A stretch of 64,000 bases of DNA from Runella rosea (lineage in GTDB: Bacteria; Bacteroidota; Bacteroidia; Cytophagales; Spirosomataceae), in assembly GCF_003325355.1 (NCBI RefSeq), contig NZ_CP030850.1:3658001-3722000 (forward strand), written 5' to 3'. Positions 6,844-16,646 of the stretch are shown here, piece by piece. The notes under the pieces were generated by a model, which saw only the letters and a list, made by a program, of their open reading frames with translations, searched no databases and was not told where the DNA came from. Both the position numbers and the translations under genes were made by a program. Position 1 is the stretch's first letter; the number at the start of each line of letters is the position of its first letter.

Positions 6844-8160
6844 ATGGAAGAGGCTTATTTGACAGATAGACCAGAAGGGGCAGCTTTCTTTGAAGAACTA
6901 CGGAGTGAGGAGATTCAAGAAGTATTGAGTAATAAACCACCCTGGGCTGTTCGTTGGGGGAATACGGTGTTTTTAGTGATTTTATTGTCGATTTTAGGGC
7001 TTAGTTGGCTGATTAAATATCCCGAAATCATTGTTGTACCTTTCCGTCTTACTTCAGATGATGTTCCCAAACCTGTTGTTGCTAAGGCAAACGGGCGGCT
7101 TGTAAAACTATGGGTCAAAGAAAATCAGTATGTTGAAAAAGGAAAAGTATTGGCTTATATTGAGAGTACAGCATCACATTCAGAAGTTTTAGCACTTCAA
7201 AATTCTTTAGATAGTTTGGCTGTACTTATTGAGACAGGTCATTTTGAAGATATTTCGTCTTTTCGGGCAGGAAGTTTTCAACATTTGGGCGAGTTGCAAA
7301 GCGATTACCAGACATTTATGCAGCAATTTTCTGAAACGGCTGCGCTTTTCACTCAAGGTTATTTAGCAAAGAAGAAAGATTTTCTACGCTATGAAATTTC
7401 AGATTTAGAACAAAATCATGAACAGCTTTTAGAACAGTATGACATTCAAAATCAAGATTTTAGATTGGCCGAGAAAGAATTTGGAATGCACAAAAAATTG
7501 TATGAACAAAAAGTAATTGCTTGGGTAGAGTACAATAGGGAAGAGCGCAATTTTTTGGCAAAAAAAATGCCATTGAAGCAATTGGAGATGAGTATTACTA
7601 ACAATCAGACCGCTCAAACTCAAAAACAACGGGAATTGGCAGAATTAGAAAAACAGGCCAATGCTCAAAAAATACAATTTAGTCAATCTATTAATTCATT
7701 GCGGGCTAATGTAGCTTCATGGAAAGCTCGCTATATTCCTACCGCTCCTCGGTCGGGTCAAGTATATTTTACAGCACTTTGGCAGGAAGAACAAAATGTT
7801 AAAAATGAAGAAGTTTTGTTTTATGTGGGTACTTCACAAAAGGGATATTTTGGCGAACTTAACATCCCGCAAGCCAATGCAGGAAAAATTCAGGTCGGAC
7901 AATGGGTCTTAATAAAGTTTCAAAGCTTCCCATTTGAACAGTTTGGAATGGTAAAGGGACAAATAAAAAGTGTAGCATCTATTCTCTCTACCGATACTAC
8001 ATTTAGGGCAATTGTGACACTTCCAAAAGGTCTTACGACTACTTCACATAAAACGCTTCCTTTCAAAAATAACCTTAACGCTTCTGCCGAAATCATAACG
8101 CAGGATGTGAGCGTCGCTGAACGTATGTTTTATCAACTCAAAAAGTTAATAAACCAATAA
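6844..8160 (+). CDS. HlyD-family membrane fusion protein (export adaptor)
   Basis: 438 residues. One transmembrane helix lies at about 39-57 after a cytoplasmic N-terminus, then a biotinyl-lipoyl-like half domain (PVVAKANGRLVKLWVKENQYVEKG, 77-100), a long charged coiled-coil hairpin (~150-280), the second half of the lipoyl domain (APRSGQVYF) and a beta-barrel region. This is the standard adaptor that joins an inner-membrane ABC exporter to an outer-membrane channel. It lies six bases after the C39 exporter and surely works with it. No TolC-like outer-membrane gene is adjacent, so a channel encoded elsewhere would be used. A terminator-like hairpin follows at 8181, marking the end of the transcription unit. 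Confidence 0.9.
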   Translation: MEEAYLTDRPEGAAFFEELRSEEIQEVLSNKPPWAVRWGNTVFLVILLSILGLSWLIKYPEIIVVPFRLTSDDVPKPVVAKANGRLVKLWVKENQYVEKGKVLAYIESTASHSEVLALQNSLDSLAVLIETGHFEDISSFRAGSFQHLGELQSDYQTFMQQFSETAALFTQGYLAKKKDFLRYEISDLEQNHEQLLEQYDIQNQDFRLAEKEFGMHKKLYEQKVIAWVEYNREERNFLAKKMPLKQLEMSITNNQTAQTQKQRELAELEKQANAQKIQFSQSINSLRANVASWKARYIPTAPRSGQVYFTALWQEEQNVKNEEVLFYVGTSQKGYFGELNIPQANAGKIQVGQWVLIKFQSFPFEQFGMVKGQIKSVASILSTDTTFRAIVTLPKGLTTTSHKTLPFKNNLNASAEIITQDVSVAERMFYQLKKLINQ

Positions 8161-8180
8161 ACTGTGAGATTAAGAAGCTA

Positions 8181-8208
8181 AAGGAAGATAACGGAGTCTT
8201 CCTTTTTA
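8181..8208 (+). terminator. Rho-independent terminator after the peptide export operon
   Basis: Stem AAGGAAGA / TCTTCCTT with an eight-base loop, overlapping a run of Ts (8203-8207). It lies 20 bases after the HlyD stop codon. Confidence 0.75.
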
Positions 8209-8372
8209 ATATCCATAACTTGTATTATAGAAATTAATTATTGTAATTTGCCGTCTGGTTAAAGCATTTGTGACAACAAATACTTGGAACAATCCAAAAA
8301 CCGTAGTAGTGAGTGCGTTACAAATTGCGAAAACCAATTAGGTAATTATTCACAAAAACCAATTTTCAACCT

Positions 8373-11300
8373 ATGATGAACAGTTTCCCCTTAGCAGGCC
8401 GGGCTTCTTTAGCTCGACAGAGGGCCTTTGTCAGCAAATTTTTGTTGACAGTCCTAGTCTCAGTAGTATCGTTGGGGGTATGGGCCCAGGACAAACAAGT
8501 GTCCGGTAATGTAAAAGATGCAAGCGGTACCGGTATGCCGGGTGTCAGCATCGCCGTAAAGGGTACCCAGCGAGGTGCCAACACCGACGTAGACGGTAAC
8601 TACAAAATCTCCGTACCCGACAACGCTACGCTCGTGTTCAGTTTCGTAGGCTACAAAACGCAAGAAGTTTCCGTAGGTAACCGTACAACGGTAGATGTTA
8701 GTTTAGCCGAAGACAATCAAGTACTTAATGAAGTGGTAGTGGTAGGGTATGGTACCCAAAAACGCCAAGAAATTTCGGGTACAGTAGCCAGCGTTAACTC
8801 AAAAGATTTCAACGCGGGGGTCGTAGCCAACCCGCTTGCCGCCGTTCAGGGTAAAGTAGCTGGTCTGACCATCAACCAAACGGGTTCTGACCCTAACTCA
8901 CGCCCAACGGTACGTTTGCGCGGGGTAGGTTCATTGGCCGCAGGTTCTGATCCACTGTATGTTGTTGATGGTGTACCGGGTGTACCCATTCAAAACATTG
9001 ACGCCAATGATATTGCTTCTGTAGACGTACTACGTGATGCTTCTTCGGCCGCTATTTATGGGGCGCGTGCTTCTAACGGGGTTATCCTGATCACTACAAA
9101 ACGTGGTAAATCAGGCCGTGCTTCAGTAGATTACAACGCCCAGTTTGGCGTAGACATGGTTGCCAAAGCTCCCGATTACATGAGCGGCTCAGAATACCGC
9201 GATGCCGTGAAAAAATTCGGTTTTACTTTGGTTAACGATCAAGGTGCAAACACCAATTGGTTTAAAGAAATTACGCGTAAGGCTCCGATTACAAGCCACA
9301 ACTTAGCGTTTTCAGGTGGTACCGAAAACTTTAGTTATCGTGCCTCAATTGGTTATTTAAACCAACAGGGTTTGGTGCTGAAATCAGGTTTTGAGCGTGT
9401 AAGTGCCCGTATCAACTTAGACCAGACTGCCTTAAATGGTAAGTTGAAAATCGCTACCAGCTTATCTTTGATTAATGGTAAGCGTGATTATGTAAACTAC
9501 GACGCCTTTACTTATTCAATCACTAACTTGCCTACCGATCCAGTCTACACTAAAGATCCAACTTTCCAAACACCTGGTAGCATATCCGCCGGGACAGGTT
9601 ATTTCGAGCGTTTGGGTGAGTTTGGCGCGTTTAACCCTGTAGCGCTTTTAGAGCAAACTACCAACTACTCTAAGTCGATTGAATATTTGGGAAATATCAA
9701 CCTAAAGTATAGCATTACCAAAGATTTGGTATTTGGAGTAAACGGTGCAATGAAAGGCTCTAAACAAGATGGCTTCTTCTACATATCACGTATCCCTAAA
9801 TCAGCACAAGCTGGCTTAGGTACTGCTAGCCGGTCAACAGGTCCAGTAGACAATGGCCAAAGTGAAGACAATCTGTTAGAATTTACGTTGAACTACAACA
9901 AAACATTTAATGGATTAACATTTGGCGCTTTGGGAGGATATTCATATCAGGATGTAAACTTTGAAGGATTTAACGCGGTAAACAACAATTTTATCACTGA
10001 CGATTTATTGTTTAACAACTTAGCTGCTGGAGCTGGTGTGTCGCTTGGCCAACGGGCAAATGATGCCGTTGGATCTTTCCGTTCAAACTACAAATTGATT
10101 TCTTTCTTTGGTCGTGCTACCGCAGCTTTGAACAATAAGTATTTTGCTACCTTGACGGTTCGTCGCGATGGTTCAACCAAGTTTGGACAAAACAACAAAT
10201 GGGGTCTTTTCCCATCGTTGTCGGTAGGTTGGGCATTGTCTGAAGAAGCATTCCTGAAAGGTAATCCAACCATCAACAACCTGAAACTCCGCGTCAACTA
10301 CGGTCAGACAGGTAACTCTGAGGGTATCGCCCCCTATCGTTCTTTGGCGTTGGTGGGACCAAGCAACAAGTACTACGACAATGGTAACTGGTTGCCTACC
10401 TACAAGCCTTCGCAGAACCCTAACCCTGACTTGAAGTGGGAAGTAAACGAAAACTACGGTGCAGGTGTTGACTTTGCCTTGTGGAACTATCGTGTTACTG
10501 GTTCATTGGATTATTACATCCGTAACACCAAAGACCTATTGTACGAAATTGCCGCTCCGCTTTCTATCAAGCCGTTGTATCCAACCATCCTTGCCAACGT
10601 AGGTTCAATGCGTAATCAAGGATTAGAATTGTCGTTGACTGCAGGTATTGTAGAAAAAGGTGACTTCCGCTATGAAGCAACCGTCGCCGCCGCTACATTG
10701 AAAAATGAGGTAACAGCACTTGCCAAAGGTGAATTTATCGGTTCTGACAAAATCTTCTTGTTCTCAGGTTTAGGGGCTGCCACTCGCGGTACTTCAGCCG
10801 TACCTTTCTCATTGATCAAAGTTGGTTTGCCAGTAGGCGCTTTCTTTGGAGGTATTGTTGAGAAATTGGACGAAAAAGGCCAATTCATTTTTAAAGATAT
10901 TGACGGCGATGGCAAAATCAGCGAAAACGATGCGGATCGCGACTTCCAAGGAAGTCCACTTCCTAAGTTTACGGCGTCTTTGACCAATAACTTCAGCTAC
11001 AAAGCATTCTCGTTGAGCTTCTTATTGAACGGTCAGTTTGGTAACAAAATCTTCAACGCCGAGCGTATGATGTATGCCAACCCAAACAACCGCCTTCCTG
11101 CTGAAAATACCATTCGCGAAGCGTTGACTTCACCCGTGCGTGATACACGTACAGGTGCATTCAGTTACTTCATAGAAGATGGTAGCTTTGTACGTTTGGC
11201 TAACTTCCGTTTGGGCTACCAAATTCCGGGCAAAGGTGTATTGAGCCGTGCTCAGGTATATATTTCAGGAAACAACCTGTTTGTATTGACCAAATTCAAA

Positions 11301-11408
11301 GGTGTTGACCCTGAAATGAACACAGGTTTTGCTACTGCTGGTATCTATACCAAGCAGCAATTCCCTAAAGCACGCGGTTTCCAAGCTGGCTTTAACTTAT
11401 CATTCTAA
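8373..11408 (+). CDS. SusC/RagA-like TonB-linked outer membrane transporter
   Basis: 1011 residues. A signal peptide ends near WAQ at 37-39. A carboxypeptidase D-like repeat (VSGNVKDASGTGMPGVSI) spans ~42-118, then comes the TonB-box region and a plug domain with the SusC motifs LRGVGS, PLYVVDGVPG and SSAAIYGARASNGVILITTK. The C-terminal 750 residues form the 22-strand barrel, ending in a typical aromatic strand (GFQAGFNLSF). An acidic loop DIDGDGKISENDADRD near 845 is common in this family. It imports a ligand captured by the partner SusD encoded 107 bases downstream; the substrate cannot be told from sequence. The preceding 164 bases contain no gene. Confidence 0.95.
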   Translation: MMNSFPLAGRASLARQRAFVSKFLLTVLVSVVSLGVWAQDKQVSGNVKDASGTGMPGVSIAVKGTQRGANTDVDGNYKISVPDNATLVFSFVGYKTQEVSVGNRTTVDVSLAEDNQVLNEVVVVGYGTQKRQEISGTVASVNSKDFNAGVVANPLAAVQGKVAGLTINQTGSDPNSRPTVRLRGVGSLAAGSDPLYVVDGVPGVPIQNIDANDIASVDVLRDASSAAIYGARASNGVILITTKRGKSGRASVDYNAQFGVDMVAKAPDYMSGSEYRDAVKKFGFTLVNDQGANTNWFKEITRKAPITSHNLAFSGGTENFSYRASIGYLNQQGLVLKSGFERVSARINLDQTALNGKLKIATSLSLINGKRDYVNYDAFTYSITNLPTDPVYTKDPTFQTPGSISAGTGYFERLGEFGAFNPVALLEQTTNYSKSIEYLGNINLKYSITKDLVFGVNGAMKGSKQDGFFYISRIPKSAQAGLGTASRSTGPVDNGQSEDNLLEFTLNYNKTFNGLTFGALGGYSYQDVNFEGFNAVNNNFITDDLLFNNLAAGAGVSLGQRANDAVGSFRSNYKLISFFGRATAALNNKYFATLTVRRDGSTKFGQNNKWGLFPSLSVGWALSEEAFLKGNPTINNLKLRVNYGQTGNSEGIAPYRSLALVGPSNKYYDNGNWLPTYKPSQNPNPDLKWEVNENYGAGVDFALWNYRVTGSLDYYIRNTKDLLYEIAAPLSIKPLYPTILANVGSMRNQGLELSLTAGIVEKGDFRYEATVAAATLKNEVTALAKGEFIGSDKIFLFSGLGAATRGTSAVPFSLIKVGLPVGAFFGGIVEKLDEKGQFIFKDIDGDGKISENDADRDFQGSPLPKFTASLTNNFSYKAFSLSFLLNGQFGNKIFNAERMMYANPNNRLPAENTIREALTSPVRDTRTGAFSYFIEDGSFVRLANFRLGYQIPGKGVLSRAQVYISGNNLFVLTKFKGVDPEMNTGFATAGIYTKQQFPKARGFQAGFNLSF

Positions 11409-11515
11409 TTAACACGACTTTAGAGGTATTTGAAAAATCTAAATTTCTCTAAACATCGTACATAAACATACTGTTACACACTCAATTTGTAACATCAAAA
11501 ACTAACTGAATAAAA

Positions 11516-13006
11516 ATGAAAAAAACATTCTCTTACCTTGCATTGGCGGGGGTGCTTACAATAGCCTCTTGTACCAATTTGGATGAGTCAGTGTATGGAG
11601 TTATACCTAAAGAGGGCTTTGGTTCAACTCCCGAGCAGTTGGCCTCGTTATTGGGTCCTGCTTACTCTGGATTACGGGATTATGCATGGAATGCCCACAA
11701 CGCCGAAGTAACCACTGACGTAGGTTTGGTACCTACCCGGGGAAAAGACTGGTATGACGGTGGTAACTGGTTGAACTACAACCGTCACACTTGGACTACC
11801 ACTCACGGCCCTATCAACGACATGTGGGGATGGATTTTTGAAAGCGGTATTAACACCATCAACAACCTGATTCCGCAAGTAGCTGGCAACACAGTGGCTA
11901 TTGCTGAATTAAGAGCGGTTCGCGCTTTCTATTACTTCCTAGCCATGGACTATTTCGGTAACGTTCCGTTGATTACAGAATCTACCTCAGGTACGGTAAG
12001 CACCACTCCACGGGCGCAAATCTATGCGTTTGTAGAGAAAGAATTGACCGAAGCATTGCCTAACCTCTCTGACAACGTTGGTGGTTCTTACTACGGACGT
12101 ATCAATAAATTGACGGCTCAAACATTGTTGGCTAAAATTTATTTGAACGCTGGTGTATACAAAGGAACACCCGAGTGGCAAAAAGCCGTTGACATGTGCG
12201 ACATCGTCATCAAATCAGGTAAGTACAAATTAGAGCCTAACTTCCTTGCCAACTTTGCGGTGAAAAATGAAGGTTCGACCGAAAACATTTGGGCCATTCC
12301 TTTTGACCGTATTCAAGCAGGCGGGATGACCATTACGTACCGCACATTGCACTACCAAAGCCAGAGCACTTATAACTTGAGTGGACAGCCTTGGAACGGA
12401 TTCTGTACCATTGCTGAATTTTATAACTCATTTTCAGATAATGATCTGCGCAAGAAAATGTGGATTTCAGGCGTTCAGTACGGTGCTGATGGCAAAGCGT
12501 TGAAAGACGACAACGGTAAAGATTTGGACTTCAATCCCGTAATGACCAAAGACGAAATGACTTCGGCTGACCCTGAGTTTCAGGGAGCGGGTGTACGTCT
12601 CGGAAAATACGAGATCCAACGCGGTAACACAGTACCTGACCAAGATAACGACTGGGCAATGTTCCGTTTGGCTGATGTTTATATGATGCGTGGAGAAGCG
12701 CTTTTCAGACTTGGAAAAACAGCTGATGCCTTGGCTGACTTCAACATCGTAAGAGCTCGTGCTGGTGTAACAGCATGGACTGCTCCTCAATTGACACTCG
12801 ACAACATTCTTGCCGAACGCGGTCGTGAATTGGCGTGGGAAGCATGGCGTCGCAATGACTTGATTCGCTTTGGTGAATTCAACAAAGTAGGCGGCAAATT
12901 CACCTCAAGATTCATGAAAGAACCAGCGGCCAAAACGTTGTTATTCCCAATTCCACAGCAACGTCGTGACGCCAACCCTGGATTGGCTCAGAACCCTGGC
13001 TACTAA
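11516..13006 (+). CDS. SusD/RagB-like substrate-binding lipoprotein
   Basis: 496 residues. The signal peptide ends in the lipobox TIASC with lipidated Cys19. The body has the SusD layout: an alpha-helical TPR-like half with YFLAMDYFGNVPLI and LTAQTLLAKIYLNAGVY, and a C-terminal segment RGRELAWEAWRRNDLIRFG followed by LLFPIPQQRRDANPGLAQNPGY, which closes almost all family members. It sits on the cell surface and caps the SusC pore encoded just upstream. It is followed by a strong terminator, so SusC and SusD form a two-gene unit. Confidence 0.95.
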   Translation: MKKTFSYLALAGVLTIASCTNLDESVYGVIPKEGFGSTPEQLASLLGPAYSGLRDYAWNAHNAEVTTDVGLVPTRGKDWYDGGNWLNYNRHTWTTTHGPINDMWGWIFESGINTINNLIPQVAGNTVAIAELRAVRAFYYFLAMDYFGNVPLITESTSGTVSTTPRAQIYAFVEKELTEALPNLSDNVGGSYYGRINKLTAQTLLAKIYLNAGVYKGTPEWQKAVDMCDIVIKSGKYKLEPNFLANFAVKNEGSTENIWAIPFDRIQAGGMTITYRTLHYQSQSTYNLSGQPWNGFCTIAEFYNSFSDNDLRKKMWISGVQYGADGKALKDDNGKDLDFNPVMTKDEMTSADPEFQGAGVRLGKYEIQRGNTVPDQDNDWAMFRLADVYMMRGEALFRLGKTADALADFNIVRARAGVTAWTAPQLTLDNILAERGRELAWEAWRRNDLIRFGEFNKVGGKFTSRFMKEPAAKTLLFPIPQQRRDANPGLAQNPGY

Positions 13007-13045
13007 TTTATAACGTTATACGTTAAATCAACTAACTGATACAAA

Positions 13046-13082
13046 GCGAGTGAGTCTAATAGCTCACTCGCTTTTGTTTTTT
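13046..13082 (+). terminator. Rho-independent terminator after susD-like gene
   Basis: Nine-base-pair stem GCGAGTGAG / CTCACTCGC with an eight-base loop, followed by the T-rich tract CTTTTGTTTTTT. Confidence 0.85.
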
Positions 13083-13127
13083 AGTTAATTTTGTGAAAAG
13101 ATTTGCTACAAGTGAGCGCCACAACCT

Positions 13128-16100
13128 ATGATGAGCAAAATAAATTATTCACCCTTTTTAGCCGTTTTATTCCTGTCGGCATTCATATCGAGTTGCAGTA
13201 AAGACGCCGACGAAAATTTGTTCGAATCACTTCCTGCTTCTCAAACGGGGATTAATTTCACCAACCGTTTACTAGATAAAAAGGAACTGAATATTTTCAA
13301 TTATCGTAATTTTTATAACGGCGGGGGCGTCGCCATCGGCGATGTAAACAATGATGGATGGGCCGATATATACGTTACCTCCAATTTTGAAGAAAATCAC
13401 CTTTTCCTTAACAAAGGAAAAAATGCCAACGACCATTGGAAATTTGATGATGTAACCCAAACCTCTGGCGTGGGAGGTACCAAAGCATGGTCAACAGGGG
13501 CTACTTTTGCCGACGTAAACGGCGACGGTCTGATGGATATTTATGTTTGTAACGCGGGCAATATCAAAGGTGACAGTCGGGGCAATGAATTATTCATCAA
13601 TCAGGGAATCGGCCCCGACGGCGTACCGAAGTTTGTGGATAAAGCGGTAGAATACGGCCTGCTCGACGGAGGGTTCTCCACCCACGCGGCTTTTTTTGAC
13701 TATGACCGCGATGGCGATTTAGACATGTATCTGCTCAACAACAGTTTTACGCCCGTTGACAAACTTCAATACCAGAATTTCCGCAAATACCGCGACCCGC
13801 TAGGTGGCCATAAACTGTTTCGGAACGAGACAATCAATACCCTCTCCAATAAACCAACTCTCAAACCTACGGTTAGTGATTCAGCATCCGTGGCAAAACC
13901 TATTTTTACGGATGTAAGTGAAGAAGCGGGAATTTACGGTAGCTTGATTGCCTTTGGGTTAGGAATCACCATCGGCGATGTCAATGAGGACAACTGGCCA
14001 GATATTTATATTTCAAATGACTTCTACGAGCGTGATTACCTCTACATCAACCAGCGCAATGGCACCTTCAAAGAATCATTGGAAGAAAGCATGAACCACA
14101 TCAGCTTGTCGTCGATGGGGGCAGATATTGCCGATATTAATAACGATGGCTTGCTGGATATTTTCGTGACGGATATGCTTCCCCGCGATGATAAACGACT
14201 CAAAACGACCTCCGTTTTTGAAGGATATGAATTGACCGAATTCAAAATAAAGCAGGATTATTGGCACCAGTACATGCGCAATATGCTACATCTGAATCAG
14301 GGGGTCAAAAGTCAGAAATCAGAAATCGGAAGTAAAGAGTCCACCTCTGTTGCTGCCACTTCGTTTACCGAAGTAGGCCAGATGGCGGGGGTGCACGCGA
14401 CCGACTGGAGTTGGGGAGCCTTGATTTTTGACATGGACAATGATGGTCAAAAAGACTTATTTGTAGCTAACGGAATTGTTAAAAACTTAACAGACCAAGA
14501 TTACGTGGCCTTTTTGTCCGACCAAAAAAATATACAGGCGATGATTGAAGGCAGAATGCAGTTTGATTATCGCAAGTTCGTAGACATGATTTCAACGACT
14601 CCTATCTCGAATTTTGCATTTCGAAACAAAGGTCAACTGCAATTTGAGGACAAAGCCATGGCGTGGGGACTTGGTGAGCCCAGTTTCTCAAATGGTGCAG
14701 CCTATGGCGATTTGGACAATGACGGCGACTTGGATTTGGTCGTAAGTAACAATAATGCCCCCTTGGGCGTATTCCGCAACCAGTCGGTCGAAAAACTAAA
14801 GACCCATTTTTTGCGCGTAAAGCTAAAAGGCAACGCTAAAAACCCCCACGCTATTGGGGCCAAAGTTTACATTTATCAAAAAGGACAGACGCAGTATTTA
14901 CAACAAATGCCCAATCGCGGGTTTCAATCCTCCAGCGACCTAAACTTGGTTTTTGGCCTTGGTACCAACCCAGTGATTGATTCGTTGAGGGTGGTGTGGC
15001 CCGATGACAAAATGCAGACGTTCAAAAATCTGAAAGGAGACGTTGAGCTAACCCTGAACCATGCTGATGCAAAAGACTTATGGAAATTACCCGCTCCTTC
15101 AACCATTAAGGCTCCTTTCAACGACATTACAAGCACCTCTGGATTGGACTTTAAACACGAAGAAAACGACTTTGTAGACTATAACCGCGATGGATTGTTG
15201 AAACAAATGTACTCTACGCAAGGCCCAGCCCTAGCCATTGGCGACATCAACGCCGACGGATTGGACGACGCCTACATCGGCGGCGGTTCAGGAAAACGAC
15301 GAGCGTTGTTTATGCAGCAATCCAACGGCAACTTCGTAGAAATTTCAAAATCTACCTTTGCCTCTCCTGCCGTTGCCGATGAAACTGCCGCTGCTTTCTT
15401 TGATGCCGACGGTGACAAAGACCTAGATTTATACGTCGTGACGGGCGGAAATGAATTTATGACGGGCGAAGAAATCTTGGCAGATAAACTCTACCTCAAC
15501 GACGGAAAAGGCAACTTCAGTCTCAGTCAAGGGCTGCCAACCGTTTTTGAAAATGGCTCATGCGTGGCCGTGGCCGATTATGATCGTGATGGTGACTTGG
15601 ATTTATTCGTAGGCTCTCGAATGATTTCTGGTCAATATGGCCTCAGCCCACGCAGCTACCTACTTCAAAACAACGGCAAAGGCAACTTTAAAGACGTAAC
15701 CAAAGAGACCATGTCCAACAACCAACTCGGCATGGTGACGGATGCGCGCTTTGAAGATCTAAACAAAGACGGTTATCCTGAACTCATTGCCGTAGGGGAT
15801 TGGATGCCCATCATGATTTTACAAAATCGAAAAGGGAATTTTCCTCAATCCCAGAATATTCCCGTTAAAAATTCAAACGGTTGGTGGAATGCCCTAGAAG
15901 CGGCTGATGTAGACGGCGATGGCGACCTGGATTTTATCGTGGGAAATTTGGGGCGTAACACAAAGCTCCAATGCTCGGAGACCCAACCTGCAGAGCTTTA
16001 CATCAACGATTTTGACCGTAACGGTAGTGTAGAACAGATTATTACCTGTTATAATCCAGACGGAAAAACGTATCCAATGGTCTTAAAACCCGATTTACAA

Positions 16101-16607
16101 AAAGTATTGCCCGTAATAAAAAAACGATTTGTTCGCCACGAAGAGTACGGCGGCAAGCCTATTGATGCCATTTTTTCGCGTGAACAAATGGAAGGTGTAC
16201 AAAAAAGGGTGGTGTATCAATCCAACAGTTCGTTGCTCATCAACAATGGGAAAGGCGAATTTACCTTGCAATCGTTGCCGCTTGCCGCTCAATACTCCCC
16301 TATTTTCGGTATCGTAACAACCGACTACGATAAAGACGGAAAAACTGACATTCTGTTAACGGGAAATTTCTTCGATGTATTACCTGAAATCGGCCGTTAT
16401 GACGCAAATGATGGATTAGTTCTGCGAGGGTTAGGCAAAGACAAAAACGGTCTGCCGCAGTTTGCCACGGTAAAGCCTGCACAGTCAGGGTTTTTGGTCA
16501 AAGGCCAGGTACGCAAAATGCGCAAAGCACGCGGTGCCAATGGCAAAGAGTTGATTATTTTGGCCAAAAACAAAGACAAAGTTCAAGTAGTAGGGCTGAA
16601 TCAATAG
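13128..16607 (+). CDS. CRTAC1-like FG-GAP/VCBS repeat lipoprotein with ASPIC/UnbV domain
   Basis: 1159 residues. The signal peptide ends in FISSC (Cys23), so it is a lipoprotein, probably on the surface. Many FG-GAP/VCBS repeats carry the calcium-binding pattern DxNxDGxxDxY, for example GDVNNDGWADIY and ADVNGDGLMDIY, suggesting beta-propellers. An ASPIC/UnbV domain lies at ~565-640 (IGAKVYIYQKG ... RVVWPDDKMQTF). A second propeller block follows. It begins 46 bases after the susD terminator and is followed within 40 bases by a paralogue. Residues ~395-402 come from a low-complexity AGTCAGAA-type repeat in-frame. The start may be the second Met at 13131. Function is unknown; such proteins often accompany SusC/SusD loci in Cytophagales. 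Confidence 0.9.
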   Translation: MMSKINYSPFLAVLFLSAFISSCSKDADENLFESLPASQTGINFTNRLLDKKELNIFNYRNFYNGGGVAIGDVNNDGWADIYVTSNFEENHLFLNKGKNANDHWKFDDVTQTSGVGGTKAWSTGATFADVNGDGLMDIYVCNAGNIKGDSRGNELFINQGIGPDGVPKFVDKAVEYGLLDGGFSTHAAFFDYDRDGDLDMYLLNNSFTPVDKLQYQNFRKYRDPLGGHKLFRNETINTLSNKPTLKPTVSDSASVAKPIFTDVSEEAGIYGSLIAFGLGITIGDVNEDNWPDIYISNDFYERDYLYINQRNGTFKESLEESMNHISLSSMGADIADINNDGLLDIFVTDMLPRDDKRLKTTSVFEGYELTEFKIKQDYWHQYMRNMLHLNQGVKSQKSEIGSKESTSVAATSFTEVGQMAGVHATDWSWGALIFDMDNDGQKDLFVANGIVKNLTDQDYVAFLSDQKNIQAMIEGRMQFDYRKFVDMISTTPISNFAFRNKGQLQFEDKAMAWGLGEPSFSNGAAYGDLDNDGDLDLVVSNNNAPLGVFRNQSVEKLKTHFLRVKLKGNAKNPHAIGAKVYIYQKGQTQYLQQMPNRGFQSSSDLNLVFGLGTNPVIDSLRVVWPDDKMQTFKNLKGDVELTLNHADAKDLWKLPAPSTIKAPFNDITSTSGLDFKHEENDFVDYNRDGLLKQMYSTQGPALAIGDINADGLDDAYIGGGSGKRRALFMQQSNGNFVEISKSTFASPAVADETAAAFFDADGDKDLDLYVVTGGNEFMTGEEILADKLYLNDGKGNFSLSQGLPTVFENGSCVAVADYDRDGDLDLFVGSRMISGQYGLSPRSYLLQNNGKGNFKDVTKETMSNNQLGMVTDARFEDLNKDGYPELIAVGDWMPIMILQNRKGNFPQSQNIPVKNSNGWWNALEAADVDGDGDLDFIVGNLGRNTKLQCSETQPAELYINDFDRNGSVEQIITCYNPDGKTYPMVLKPDLQKVLPVIKKRFVRHEEYGGKPIDAIFSREQMEGVQKRVVYQSNSSLLINNGKGEFTLQSLPLAAQYSPIFGIVTTDYDKDGKTDILLTGNFFDVLPEIGRYDANDGLVLRGLGKDKNGLPQFATVKPAQSGFLVKGQVRKMRKARGANGKELIILAKNKDKVQVVGLNQ
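14309..14333. repeat. In-frame AGTCAGAA-type low-complexity repeat
   Basis: The stretch AAGTCAGAAATCAGAAATCG followed by GAAGT encodes KSQKSEIGS and interrupts what is otherwise a standard FG-GAP loop (LNQG ... FTEVGQMAGV). A clearly related stretch occurs in-frame on the minus strand of the pyrD gene (44665-44696) and a variant lies between 28035 and 28105. Confidence 0.55.
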
Positions 16608-16646
16608 CCCTGTGATTAACTCAGTAGTAGTAGAAAAATAAAACCT

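Noticed and set aside
11516-13006. A separate operon promoter between SusC and SusD
   Set aside because: The 107-base gap shows no TAnnTTTG box or terminator, so a shared transcript is more likely.
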